Positions 33,768 through 45,394 of a stretch of 64,000 bases of DNA are shown here, in pieces (position 1 is the first letter of the stretch; each line of letters opens with the position of its first letter). The translations under genes and the position numbers were made by a program. The DNA comes from Achatina immaculata (lineage: Eukaryota > Mollusca > Gastropoda > Stylommatophora > Achatinidae), in contig CM019697.1 in the NCBI GenBank assembly GCA_009760885.1, positions 31,463,762-31,527,761 of the forward strand, in the 5' to 3' direction. The notes below the pieces were generated by a model. That model saw only the letters and a program-made list of their open reading frames with translations, made no database searches and was not told the origin of the DNA.

Positions 33768-34409
33768 AAACAATGACAGGGGGTTCTGGACAAGTTTATA
33801 AGGCAGAATTAGAAGAACACTGAGTCGCAAAAGAATGCACTAAACAGGCACTGCCAACATGAAAAGTTATTTTCTCCTGAACAAAGGCAGACGAAGGTCA
33901 CTATTAATAGAAGCAGCACCAATTATAGATCACTTTAGTTTTAGATTGGAGGTACAGGGTGAATTTACATTAGTTAGAGAATATAGGGACTGAATGAAGT
34001 TACTTTCGTTACTATTAGAGAATAAGCACACAGAGTGAAGTTACGTTCGTTACTGTTAAGAGAGTAGAGACACAGAATGAAGCTACTTTAGTTACTGCTA
34101 GAGAATACAGATACTGAGCGAATTTACTTTATTTAGAGAGTAGAGGCATTGAACAAAAACAAAAAAAATAAGAGTTAAAAAAAGGGGGGGGGGGAAGAGA
34201 AGAAGCGAAATCCGTGGGAAAGTATTCACATGAACAGCATGAATAGAAAGGGGGGAGGGGGAATAAACATTAAACATGAAGTCAGAAAATAATCTCAAGA
34301 TTAAAAACAACACTCTTTTTTTATGAGGAGCCAAGATGGAGGACATCTTCACATCGGGAGTATAATTAGCTCGGCAACATCTACTTAAGCAGAGCAGTGC
34401 GAGATCGGG
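33768..34409. other. Unassigned sequence with a degenerate 45-50-bp repeat
   Basis: At 33968-34155 about four degenerate units share GAATGAAG, TTACTTT and GTTACT(A/G)TTAGAGA. The rest has an A run and a G run (34186-34195). No gene. Confidence 0.55.
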
Positions 34410-34612
34410 CGTATGCAGAGAACAGATTTAAATAGGGCACCTTAAGATGAAGGGATTTACGTGGGGCAACTAAGGAAAATGGGAAGGAGAAGGCGATTTA
34501 CGCAGGATTTATTTATTTATAGCTTAAGAGAAGCAGATAGGACACATTGCAGTAACGGATTTATATAAGGGAGCAAACGAGGACAAGATCTGAGGGGCTG
34601 GAAGAGGAAGTA
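34410..34612. repeat. 29-bp minisatellite, remnant block 3
   Basis: AGAGAACAGATTTAAATAGG, GCACCTTAAG and two or three more decayed units show that this belongs to the same 29-bp family as the arrays at 27.8 and 30.7 kb. Confidence 0.65.
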
Positions 34613-35069
34613 GGCAGTAGAGGAGACAGCTTATAAGAAAAAGAAGGCAGTAGAGGAGACAGCTTATAAGAAGAAGAAGAAGGCAGTAGAGGAGACAGCT
34701 TATAAGAAGAAGAAGGCAGTAGATGAGGCAGCTTATAAGAAGAAGAAGGCAGTAGAGGAGACAGCTTATAAGAAGAAGAAGGCAGTAGAGGAGACAGCTT
34801 ATAAGAAGAAGAAGGCAGTAGATGAGACAGCTTATAAGAAGAAGAAGGCAGTAGAGGAGACAGCTTATAAGAAGAAGAAGAAGGCAGTAGAGGAGACAGC
34901 TTATAAGAAGAAGAAGAAGGCAGTAGAGGAGACAGCTTATAAGAAGAAGAAGAAGGCAGTAGATGAGACAGCTTATAAGAAGAAGATGAAGAAGAAGAAG
35001 AAGGCAGTAGATGAGACAGCTTATAAGAAGAAGAAGAAGAAGGCAGTAGAGGCGACAGCTTATAAGAAG
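34613..35069. repeat. Purine-rich minisatellite, 33-36-bp unit
   Basis: Units GGCAGTAGAGGAGACAGCTT plus ATAAGAAGAAGAA, with two to six GAA triplets per unit. About 13 copies. The microsatellite part inside each unit varies independently of the rest. Confidence 0.95.
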
Positions 35070-35235
35070 AACATTAATAATGACAGCGTTGGAATAAAAA
35101 GTTCATTTGATCTGGATGAACAGCACTAGACAAAAGGACTCCCACCCCCTTTCTTTCTTTTTACGGCTCTCATATTTACTATTAGTTCTCTTGTAACTGA
35201 CGGTTAATGCTACTATTGGTGGCGACTTGTGCTCA
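35070..35235. other. Short unassigned spacer
   Basis: Nothing recognised. Confidence 0.4.
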
Positions 35236-37645
35236 CGTTCTCATCTAGCTGACAGCTTGTTCTCATGTAGCTAACAGCTTGTTCTCATATAGCTGACAGC
35301 TTGTTCTCATGTAGCTGACACCTTGTTCTCATGTAGCTGACAGCTTGTTCTCATCTAGCTGACAGCTTGTTCTCATGTAGCTAACAGCTTGTTCTCATGT
35401 AGCTGACAGCTTGTTCTCATCTAGCTGACAGCTTGTTCTCATGTAGCTGACAGCTTGTTCTCATGTAGCTAACAGCTTGTTCTCATGTAGCTAACAGCTT
35501 GTTCTCATGTAGCTAACAGCTTGTTCTCATGTAGCTAACAGCTTGTTCTCATGTAGCTAACAGCTTGTTCTCATATAGCTGACAGCTTGTTCTCATGTAG
35601 CTGACACCTTGTTCTCATGTAGCTAACAGCTTGTTCTCATATAGCTGACAGCTTGTTCTCATGTAGCTGACAGCTTGTTCTCATGTAGCTAACAGCTTGT
35701 TCTCATGTAGCTAACAGCTTGTTCTCATGTAGCTGACAGCTTGTTCTCATATAGCTAACAGCTTGTTCTCATATAGCTAACAGCTTGTTCTCATATAGCT
35801 AACAGCTTGTTCTCATGTAGCTGACAGCTTGTTCTCATGTATCTGACAGCTTGTTCTCATATAGCTAACAGCTTGTTCTCGTCTAGCTGACAGCTTGTTC
35901 TCGTCTAGCTGACAGCTTGTTCTCATATAGCTAACAGCTTGTTCTCATCTAGCTGACAGCTTGTTCTAATGTAGCTGACATCTTGTTCTCATGTAGCTGA
36001 CAGCTTGTTCTCGTCTAGCTGACAGTTTGTTCTGGTGTAGCTGACAGCTTGCTCTAACGTAGCTGACAGCTTGCTCTAACGTAGCTGACAGCTTGTTCTA
36101 ATGTAGCTGACAGCTTGTTCTCATCTAGCTGACAGCTTGCTCTCGTGTAGCTGACAGCTTGTTCTAATGTAGCTGACAGCTTGTTCTCATCTAGCTGACA
36201 GCTTGTTCTCATGTAGCTAACAGCTTGTTCTCATATAGCTGACAGCTTGTTCTCATGTAGCTGACACCTTGTTCTCATGTAGCTGACAGCTTGTTCTCAT
36301 CTAGCTGACAGCTTGTTCTCATGTAGCTAACAGCTTGTTCTCATGTAGCTGACAGCTTGTTCTCATCTAGCTGACAGCTTGTTCTCATGTAGCTGACAGC
36401 TTGTTCTCATGTAGCTAACAGCTTGTTCTCATGTAGCTAACAGCTTGTTCTCATGTAGCTAACAGCTTGTTCTCATGTAGCTAACAGCTTGTTCTCATGT
36501 AGCTAACAGCTTGTTCTCATATAGCTGACAGCTTGTTCTCATGTAGCTGACACCTTGTTCTCATGTAGCTAACAGCTTGTTCTCATATAGCTGACAGCTT
36601 GTTCTCATGTAGCTGACAGCTTGTTCTCATGTAGCTAACAGCTTGTTCTCATGTAGCTAACAGCTTGTTCTCATGTAGCTGACAGCTTGTTCTCATATAG
36701 CTAACAGCTTGTTCTCATATAGCTAACAGCTTGTTCTCATATAGCTAACAGCTTGTTCTCATGTAGCTGACAGCTTGTTCTCATGTATCTGACAGCTTGT
36801 TCTCATATAGCTAACAGCTTGTTCTCGTCTAGCTGACAGCTTGTTCTCGTCTAGCTGACAGCTTGTTCTCATATAGCTAACAGCTTGTTCTCATCTAGCT
36901 GACAGCTTGTTCTAATGTAGCTGACATCTTGTTCTCATGTAGCTGACAGCTTGTTCTCGTCTAGCTGACAGTTTGTTCTGGTGTAGCTGACAGCTTGCTC
37001 TAACGTAGCTGACAGCTTGCTCTAACGTAGCTGACAGCTTGTTCTAATGTAGCTGACAGCTTGTTCTCATCTAGCTGACAGCTTGCTCTCGTGTAGCTGA
37101 CAGCTTGTTCTAATGTAGCTGACAGCTTGTTCTCATCTAGCTGACAGCTTGCTCTCGTGTAGCTGACAGCTTGCTCTCGTGTAGCTGACAGCTTGCTCTA
37201 ATGTAACTGACAGCTAGTTCTAATGTAGCTGACAGCTTGTTCTCATCTAGCTGACAGCTTGCTCTCGTGTAGCTGACAGCTTGCTCTAATGTAGCTGACA
37301 GCTAGTTCTAATGTAGCTGACAGCTAGTTCTAATGTAGCTGACAGCTTGTTCTCATCTAGCTGACAGCTTGCTCTCGTGTAGCTGACAGCTTGCTCTAAT
37401 GTAGCTGACAGCTAGTTCTAACGTAGCTGACAGCTTGTTCTAATGTAGCTGACAACTTGTTCTCATCTAGCTGACAGCTTGCTCTAATGTAGCTGACAGC
37501 TTGCTATAATGTAGCTGACAGCTTGTTCTCATCTAGCTGACAGCTTGCTCTCATGTAGCTGATAGCTTGTTCTCATCTAGCTGACAGGTTGTTCTGGTGT
37601 AGCTGACAGCTTGCTTTCGTGTAGCTGACAACTTTTGCTCACGTA
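35236..37645. repeat. 22-bp satellite-like array, about 110 copies, with 946-bp internal duplication
   Basis: The unit is TTGTTCTCATGTAGCTGACA plus GC. Diagnostic variants (CACCTTG, CAGTTTG, CTCTAACG, CATCTTG) recur in the same order exactly 946 bp apart: GACACC at 35317 and 36263, CAGTTTG at 36023 and 36969. So 43 units were duplicated as a block. The right end (37100-37645) is more diverged and uses CTCTCGTG and CTAGTTC variants. Confidence 0.97.
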
Positions 37646-38040
37646 GCTGTGTCAGCACAGGATCAATGTTCCGTGAGAGCCGCAACTCCCCCCCCCCTCA
37701 AACCCATTGAGTTCACGACGACCTATCACACCCAACTGTCACTGAGAAGTTGCCCATGATGATGATAACATTTGTTATTCTGGGAGCAGCTTAAATTACT
37801 ATGGGTGTTATCTTGTTAAAATAGACAAGCGGTGGCCAGGCTACGTGCAAAGTTACATTAACCTTAACAGATAAACTAGACCACATGCTGCATGTTATGT
37901 TGTGGAGACGTATGTATCAGTTTATTTAAAACTGTTACTGTCCTGAATTATTTTCTATCTGTGCAGGAATTTTTTTTTCTGAATTTTTCAGCACAGGGTG
38001 AGTGAAATGTATGTGGAATATTTCATGTACCCAGTAAGTT

Positions 38041-38096
<56 letters not shown>

Positions 38097-38570
38097 GATT
38101 ATAAAGATAATTTAATACAAAATAAAGAATATGATACGAGCAATTTTGTGTTAGGAGCACGGCATACAAGCACTGACTGTGTCTGCGTGCACATACACAA
38201 GCCCGTCATATTTAAAGGCAGGAGAATTAATGAAATTTTTGCCATACTTAGCAACAGTAAAAGTTCTCAACGTTTTGTTTCTACAAAAAGATCATATAAA
38301 GTCTTTCTTTCTGGCAGAGAAAAAAAAAATCACAGGTGTTAACTAGTTCTTAATCTCCTCCTTGCTCTTCCTTCCCGAAATCCTCCAGCAATTTTCTGGC
38401 ACGATCAGTGTGTAGGATAGTTGCCTGTTTGTCGCGTTCATTAACTCTGTGGGGAGAATATTTGTTTTACCAAAGTGTTATGTGACCATTGTTTTAAACC
38501 TGAGCGCTGGAAAATACTGGCACCAATATTGCTTGACGATGTAAATATTATGTTTAATTATGTCGGAGAC
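37646..38570. other. Unassigned sequence with an AT run
   Basis: (AT)n at 38046-38094. A 114-residue + ORF spans this run and is not convincing. A C run is at 37690-37697. Confidence 0.5.
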
Positions 38571-38645
38571 CAGTCAGTCATTTGCATGTCCCTTGCGGAA
38601 CATTGCCTCCCTAACAGCTCTCCTGTAGGCCTATCGGTTGTAAAC
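38571..38645 (-). mobile_element. LINE family B 3' tip
   Basis: The - strand matches the EAYRSAVREAKFRK end of family B (GTCTTGTTTACAACCGATAG, GCATGTCCCTTGCGGAAC) with an AATGACTGACTGG tail. Confidence 0.7.
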
Positions 38646-38665
38646 AAGACTTGGACATTTTTATT

Positions 38666-38812
38666 ATGTAGGAGACCTGGACATTTTAACTATGTAGGAG
38701 ACCTGGACATTTTAATATACAGGAGACCCGAACATTTATTTATGTAGGAGACCTGGACATTTTAATTATGCAGGAGACCTGAACATTTATTTATGTAGGA
38801 GACCTGGACGCT
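38666..38812. repeat. Minisatellite, about 26-29-bp unit, about 6 copies
   Basis: The unit is TATGTAGGAGACCTGGACAT plus TTTAAT, with AATATACAGG and GAACATTTATT variants. Confidence 0.85.
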
Positions 38813-39077
38813 CAACAGAAAACTGATAAACACATAAGTGGCCTTGAATGTAACTGCTGTAGAGTTTAACAAAACAACTGATAAACACATAAGTGGCCTT
38901 GAATGTAAATGGAGTCCTTCAAATATTATGGACACAAAAAAAAGAATAAATATATCAATAATCTATACTACAAGAATTTAATTTTGAAGAAGGTTGATTA
39001 GTAAAGGAGATTAAAGAAAGAAAACGGAAGTATTTAGAACATATTAAACGTCATGAGAGTATGGAGAAAACAGACTT
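38813..39077 (+). mobile_element. LINE family B fragment, cut by a second LINE
   Basis: A 48-base segment (AACTGATAAACACATAAGTG, GCCTTGAATGTAA) is doubled at 38820-38908, followed by TTCTTCA-like, IKERKRKYLEHIKRHES and MEKTDL. It breaks off at GAGAAAACAGACTTGG, exactly where family B normally continues GAAGGGTACATAATGGG. The next element begins there. Confidence 0.7.
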
Positions 39078-39558
39078 GGGTTCCGGTCAAGATGGCGGAT
39101 GCATGACGACAGAAAACAAAACAAAACTACGTAACTGGTTTGTTTGTTTGTTTTTTTCTAGTAGATATTTCAGACATAGATTAGATCCGTTTCGTCCCTT
39201 TATGTGTCCGTTTACACGGGTATGTAGTGCTGTTCGCTGCGACCCATCTTGAGGACGTTGTCGGTAACGGGAAATGTTACATTTTTCTGCGTCGGCGACC
39301 TTGTGAACATGACGTTTTGATATGAAGTCCATACCGAGACTTCGGCCTGCCCGACGAAGCACGCGATGCGCCGCCGATACTGATTCCAACAGCAGAAAGA
39401 AGCGCTAGGACAATGATTAAACACAGAACAGACATGTAAACGTCCACGGGATAGATGCCAGATGGACTGAGGATAGACCCAGAAATACAGGCGAGGAGAC
39501 ACATGGATCAGACAGAAGGAAGAAATGGCATCGGTACGATGGAGAGAGAAAGAAAGAA

Positions 39559-39613
<55 letters not shown>

Positions 39614-41830
39614 AGGAAAATGTAGAAAGTGAATGAAATCTGAGAGAATAGGGTTAAAGTACATTAACATTGGATATTGGAACTGTAGGAGTGCCAAACA
39701 AAGGGGAACTGAACTGGAACGCCTCCTATACGAGTCTGATATTCTTCCATGAGTCGCGGACACAGGTTCTCAACTATCCCGGATAAATCTACTACGGTAC
39801 TCCAATGAGCCAAAGACATCATGGGCGGGCTATCATAATCAGGAAAGATTCCCTCCCCCCTCCCCCCCCCACTCTGTATCGGACGCAAAAGAATGGGAGA
39901 AAGACAACGTAGAGTTCCACGGAATTCAGATCTTGTTGAGTGGCAGTAAATGGAGCATTGTTAATATTTATATCAGTAACAACAACTTACGATCGTAACA
40001 AAATGAAGAAAACTGAAGCTTTCTTGGGGACCTGGAGGAGATAGCTGGGGACAGACTGATGATAGTCTGCGAGGCTGACACTGGGGCAGTCTTACCGACA
40101 ACGTTCAGATACGTGCACTGGATAATGCCCTGATAAAGACGAACCTGTCTGTCCTAAACAGCGTTAAGATGACTCGACTGGCCACTCGAGAATAGCGAAC
40201 GGACACTGGTGTCCACGCAGGTAATGTGGAACATTCATTGGGACTCACTGTCCTACTATGGCAGTGATCACTTACCATCCTCAGAGAGAATAGCTAAGGA
40301 CCACTAAGACACCACACGCAAACATCAGCATTCAGGTACGAGCGCGCTACACAGGCACTGCTGGATGGAGCACTACAAGCAGTCTGGAAGAGAACGTTCA
40401 CAAGAAAGGGTTTCCGTAAACCCCCCATGGTGAACGGAGGAAATGGAAGAGATGAAACGCACCCTAACAAAACACTGGCTGAAGTGATGGAAGAAACGTG
40501 ACAACAGGACAGGAGAAAAGGATAAAGTTGCGAAAGATATGGCACATATAACTTTAAAGCTCTCGCTGCAGAATCAGAAAGACGTTGCTGGGAGAGCTTG
40601 AGCAGGAGGCTGCAAAAGTTGAAGCCATGCAAAAGTTTCGGCAACTACACAGAAGGATGAACAAGACATCTAGAACAAAGAATGGTGACAAAAGCAAGGA
40701 TGAGAACGGTCAGGTGCTGAAGACAGATGCAGAAAAATGGGCAGCATTTTCTTCCTCATTTATACTGACCAGTCAGACCAGGGCAACTTTGAAGATAGTA
40801 GATCAGCATGAAGCAATGTAGCAGAACCGCTACGAACTCGGCAGTATGTAGACTTGATCAGTGTTGAGGAGGTTTCACAACTCAACCGAACCTGAATGGA
40901 TTACTTGCAGCGAGGCCCACCACAATCTTACTAAAGTGCACATAAACCTTACAAGAAAATGTCGAAAATGGGCGAAGGGAAAAACACAAGAGGAAATAAA
41001 CGAACTCATTAGCAGACATACAACTCCTGAGAACATAAACCTTTATACAGACGGATCAGTGAGCATGAGAACTAGAAGCGGTCGGGGTTTTGTAGCATAC
41101 AGAAGAGGTAAAACACCCAAACTCATGGCTGGGGCTTATACAAACATCTGCTCAAGTATGCGCATGGAAATAGAGGCCACCACACAAGCATTAAAATGAG
41201 TAGGCAAGGTGAAGGTAATCCTGTCATGCCCTAGAGGCACATAAGGATACGGTGTTAGTGCCCATATTTTCCTTGACCTGTCAGCACACTAGAGGGTGAT
41301 ATGGTCAGTATCACGCCTGGCTGACTTTCCTTCCCCAACTCCAGAAGAAGTCGTGTACCCATTTCTACAGCTGGGTGACTGGGGCGCCTCCGGCCGGATT
41401 CGAAACCCCCGACCTTCGCCACGAAGGACCAGTGTACTAACCATTTCGCCACCCAGACACCCATTAAAATGGATAATGACACAGAAAACACACCGTATCA
41501 CCATCATTACCGACTCTCAAAATCTATTAAGGAAGGTGGGGAAAAAACCATTAGAAGTGAATGGCAAGAAATAATTAATAAATCCCACATCAAACACGTG
41601 ACATGGATATACTGTCTCCAGAGTCGGCGGATGCAACAAAGCCTACCAGCTAGCAGTGAGGGCCAAACCAGAGGCCCTCATCAAAATCGTACCTGTAGAA
41701 ATCCATCAAGCAACACTTACATGACCAAATACAAGGCAGCTTCCTCCAAAGTATCTATCACATACGACTCAATGCATTCCATGTAGCAACGGGCAGTGGT
41801 TGCAAATCCCAACTAAATACTAGATCACTA
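39078..41830 (+). mobile_element. LINE with endonuclease and RNase H remnants, 5' end intact-looking
   Basis: The start (GGGTTCCGGTCAAGATGGCG) looks like a LINE 5' end. It is followed by a long 5' region with a (GA)n run (39539-39612). At 39660-39740 a broken endonuclease start reads GNCRSAKQRGTELERLLYES. At 40585-40821 a linker frame has EQEAAKVEAMQKFRQLHRRM and SKDENGQVLKTDAEKWAAF. At 40861-41199 an RNase H start reads NLYTDGSVSMRTRSGRGFVA and SMRMEIEATTQALK. A SINE interrupts it at 41199-41461 and the RNase H continues with ITIITDSQNLLRKVG. The reverse transcriptase is missing, so an internal deletion is likely. RNase H-bearing LINEs of this layout belong to I/Jockey-like groups. Confidence 0.75.
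41199..41461 (-). mobile_element. SINE type 1 inserted in a LINE RNase H region
   Basis: Flanked by the perfect 10-bp duplication CATTAAAATG (41189-41198 and 41462-41471). The - strand reads a tRNA-like head (TGGCGAAATGGTTAG box A, GGTTTCGAATCC box B with one extra base) then GTGATACTGACCATATCACC and TGCCTCTAGGGCATGACAGG. The host RNase H frame reads in register on both sides once the insert and one duplicate are ignored. Confidence 0.9.
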
Positions 41831-41969
41831 GCAACATAAAATCAACGCAACACTGGAGTCATCTCCCTGAAAACACTGAAGGAAATCCTGATGTCAAAGA
41901 CCGAACACGTATGGGCATGCCCCGAGTGTAATGAAACAACAGAGCTAGGCCCCTTTTTTTAACAGTTAC

Positions 41970-43090
41970 AGTTACAAAGGAGGTTTCACGGACCACTAAG
42001 ACGTCTAGGGACAGTGCCCCAGGTCCGGATTGAGTTCGGTGTAGCCGCTGGAAGCAGGTATTAGAGGAAGTTAAAGTTAAGATGACAGGTGAGTATACCA
42101 ATAGTATAGAGTCACGAGAGATACCAGAAGAATAACATAGTTACCTGATGCCGTTACCTAAACCAGCAAAGACAACACCGACTTGGCAGGGCACCGCATC
42201 ATTACCATGCAACACGTTTATTGTAAGATGCTCGAGGAGATCGTAGCTAGAAAAACTGACATGAGAATTGGAAAATGGCAGATAGCTTCCAGGCACGCTA
42301 TAGGCAGCTGTCGACCCGCAGAGACACAACAAGCAACGCATCTATACTGGATTATGATGTTTATGAAGGGTTTGAGAGGAAAGAAGAGACGGCAGTTGTT
42401 GCATTGGATCTGGAGGATGCCTATAACAGAGTTGAATACACAACACACCTGTGCCTTATGACGGAAGTGGGCACTGACGCATGGATCGTGCGGCGGGTAG
42501 CCTCAGCGCTTCTAAGGGTAAAACAGAAGCCCCAGGTGCAGGAATAGGTTCAGCATCACTCCAAACCACATGCCCCTATCACTCTCACAGACGGGTCAGT
42601 GGCACGAGGCCTAAAAGGTGGATGGGGGCTATGTTGTCTTCCATAACGGCAAACCGGTCGGGAGTAAATGAGGAGCCTCTGCAGCTACCATCTTGAACAT
42701 GAGAATGTGAAGGTGCAGGCAGCATCAGAAGCAACTTCCTGGTTGTTGGAACAGGACGACTCGCACGGGGTCATTGTAACAGACTCCCAAAGCATTTTAA
42801 GGAGAATCGAGAGACATTTCTTCCGTAGGGAGTGGATTCAGGTTCTAGATTGGTCTCGGTTATCCAGTTTGAGATGGATCCACCGCCTGGGTCGTGCAAG
42901 AGAAAGGCAATGAGAAGGCGGACAAGCTGGCAGGCACTGCATCAGTTCAGGGCCCCCTAAAAATGGGCAAGGAGGAGACTGCAGGACTTACCTGGGATAG
43001 GTTGTGTATGGTAGAAGACATCGGGTTGAATGACAACAATCATATCAGGATCGAATTGAAGCAGGAAATATACGAAATGTGTAACTGATT
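41970..43090 (+). mobile_element. Second LINE fragment: reverse transcriptase plus RNase H
   Basis: Starts near the reverse transcriptase entry motif (TSRDSAPGPD at 41999-42028), then a degenerate HRIITMQHVYCKMLEEIVAR region, RDTTSNASILDYDVYEGF, the A-box VALDLEDAYNRVEYTTHL and RRVASALLRVKQK. The YADD part is lost by internal deletion. An RNase H region follows: TDGSVARG, EATSWLLEQDDSHGVIVTDS, QSILRRIERHF and NEKADKLAGTA. Frameshifts are common. It differs in sequence from the RNase H of the preceding element, so it is a different family. Confidence 0.75.
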
Positions 43091-43170
43091 ATTTCATGCT
43101 TAAATACTTCCCAAGTTATCGAAAGCAATCAAATTACGGAGCCCATCACGTGACTAGGCATGTCAGCTAT

Positions 43171-43420
43171 GGTTTATTTACTTCCCTTCCTTTTTTGCAA
43201 GCTGTAACAAAGATTCTTTAGAGAAGACCGTCTTGGAAGGGTACATAATGGGAAAAAGAAAAAAGAGGAAGACCAAGACGAAGATGGCTGCAAGACATCG
43301 TTGATAATCTGCACATGGATGCATCAGCAGCAGGGGATCTTACTTACAGCCGAGAGGCCTACAGGAGAGCTGTTAGGCAGGCAAAGTTCCGCAAGGGACA
43401 TACATATGACTGACTGACTG
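43171..43420 (+). mobile_element. LINE family B 3' end
   Basis: From AGAGAAGACCGTCTTGGAAG through MGKRKK-like, RWLQDIVDNLHMDASAAGD and the AKFRKGH end, with an ATGACTGACTGACTGAAC tail. The 50 bases before it (GGTTTATTTACTTCCC...AAGATTCTTT) are shared with 46519-46570. Confidence 0.8.
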
Positions 43421-44747
43421 AACAAAGATTCAATCAATAATTTGCGGTGTTGGTGAAGTTACAAGACGCACAACATTTAATTTATGATGTTTCGCAATGA
43501 CTTGAGATATAAATTACATAAAGACAAAGTGTTTACTATCTGTGCAAAGATTAACGTCGTAAAGTTTAAACATGCAAAGGCTGTGCTAGGATTAAAGACG
43601 TTAATCTCTATTAGATAATTATGTTTACTGAAATATGAAACAGTAAAGTTATGTATTTGAAAGTGACTGAAGTCTTCGCAGAGTATCGGAACAAGGAAAA
43701 ACGGGAAGACATTATTACTATTATTATTTATTACTATTACAACACGAAGAAGTGACCGAAAGGTAGATGCAGATAATGTAATGGAATAATGATAAATCTT
43801 TGAATGTTAATGTTTTAGATAATATATGTTTAAGATTACGATAACATTTTATGAGAATATTTAAGATAATGTTATGTTTCCTACTTTTAATTCTTTTTCT
43901 TAGAATAACGTCTATTAAGTTTAGACTTTAGATTATATTCTATATAAAAATAACATATATATCTTCACAGTTAGTATAGAACTGGTTGATTTATATAGTT
44001 CAGTTTCTAATTAATATGTCGGCACTACTTTCCTTTATATTTTTGTTAAAGGCTAATGCTTAAGGATAAGTAGTCCACAAAGTTAACGTGTTATTATTTA
44101 AATGTCGTATCAAATGTACAATTTAGTCCAGTAATTGTATCTTATCATTGCTATATAAACGTTTTAACTGAACTCTGTACCTTTCTTTCCTTCAGTTTTG
44201 AGCATAGATACAGTCTCTACATTGAACCGCCACATGTTGAGAAGCGAAGCGATTCTCCCAGTCTGTGAAACCGTCTCCAAACACGGAAATTTGGTGTGCT
44301 AAGTGGAAACAGATACATTTTTGGTCGTGATCTCTAACGGCTTTTACAAGAAAGCCCCAGAGAATCTCATTCCTGACAACATAAAGACCCAAGACTCCCT
44401 TGGACTTTCGGGTCTTAAAAACATTTATATCCATCTAAGTTTAAAGAATATTATTAGAGAAGTGAAGAACAACGTATGAAATATAAATCGCACTGAAATA
44501 AGGTTGACTACTGATGCACGTTGACCGAGGTCCTGTTTTCGTTACTCTTTAAATTCCAGAGACTTCTTTCTGAGTTAAAGAGTTATTAGTACGTCCGAAA
44601 TTCAAGGGAAGTTTTACACGAGTGTAGTAAATGTGTGACAATGACTGATGATGAATCACGTTTTTACAGTCATTGTAAACAAGACTACACTGTGGCCAAA
44701 GTAACACGTTCGTTTTCGCGTATGCAAATGTTCTTCCTGTAGCGAGT
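43421..44747. other. AT-rich, repeat-poor stretch upstream of the hypothetical gene
   Basis: The only kilobase-scale stretch in the right half without visible repeats. Possible promoter region for the ORF at 44748. TATATAAACG at 44152-44161 is a TATA-like sequence but is 590 bases upstream of the ATG. A 5' UTR is possible between them. No strong coding signal. Confidence 0.4.
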
Positions 44748-45394
44748 ATGGATACCAGACCGGACACAGGTCCAGAGACACTTGCCGATGCCAAAGGTTC
44801 ATGCTCTAATGAGATGAAAGGACTTACCTACAGCCAGAAAACAGGGGCTATAATGAAGGACACCCGAGATGGAACTGGGATCTATATTAAAAAACTGGCA
44901 GTGATTAACGGTAACAATAAACTTGAATTCTCTCCCTCTAACATCATTTCGTGTAGCAAAACCGAATTGAGTGAGTTTGTAGCCAACATAATAGAGTTGG
45001 CCCCATTACTGCCAACAACATTTAATCAGCATACAGACTGTAGTTGTGTTTGTCCAGTTCCAGATATAGCTGCGCTTAATGAAAATCACCGTGGTTCTGA
45101 CGAAGACAGACATCTGAAGACTTGTCTTCGTAACGCGGCCAGATCTGACCATAGATTAGATGGCGCCCCTAAACGTTCTGTAACTTTTCTCGACGATGCC
45201 AATGGAAGACACAGAAATGACTTACAACTTTTCAACATACCTACTCAGAGGTCCTCGAAGTTCCTGCATTCTGAAAAAGTAGTCGTGGGCTTGGAAGTCA
45301 TTTCAGAAAATGATCCGGAGTCATCACTGGCAGGTGCTACTACAAACTGCGGAGTCAGTGGCCAAACAGAAAATTACGTTGAGATGGATTCAGT
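44748..45394 (+). CDS. Hypothetical protein, candidate first coding exon
   Basis: The longest non-repetitive ORF in the window that is not clearly retrotransposon (216 residues to the in-frame stop). The ATG has a favourable context (GAGTATGG: A at -3, G at +4). The product is hydrophilic with no membrane segment and no signal peptide. It includes GSCSNEMKGLTYSQK, CSKTELSEFVANIIELAPLL, a cysteine-rich DCSCVCPVPD, GAPKRSVTFLDD and a final NYVEMDS. The frame ends in CAGT|GTAAGT, a good donor at 45394/45395, leaving two bases of a split valine codon. The candidate exon at 51673 starts with one base and completes it. I do not recognise the family. Residue composition looks like a cytosolic N-terminal region. 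Without the splice the frame stops one codon later. Confidence 0.45.

Noticed and set aside
35236..37645. CRISPR-like array (about 110 short repeats)
   Set aside because: Units are contiguous with no unique spacers, and the setting is eukaryotic. It is a tandem satellite-like array. The same applies to every other repeat array in the window.
37998..38342. A 114-residue + ORF
   Set aside because: It starts by reading through an (AT)n run (IYIYIY), and the remainder has no recognisable domain or splice context.
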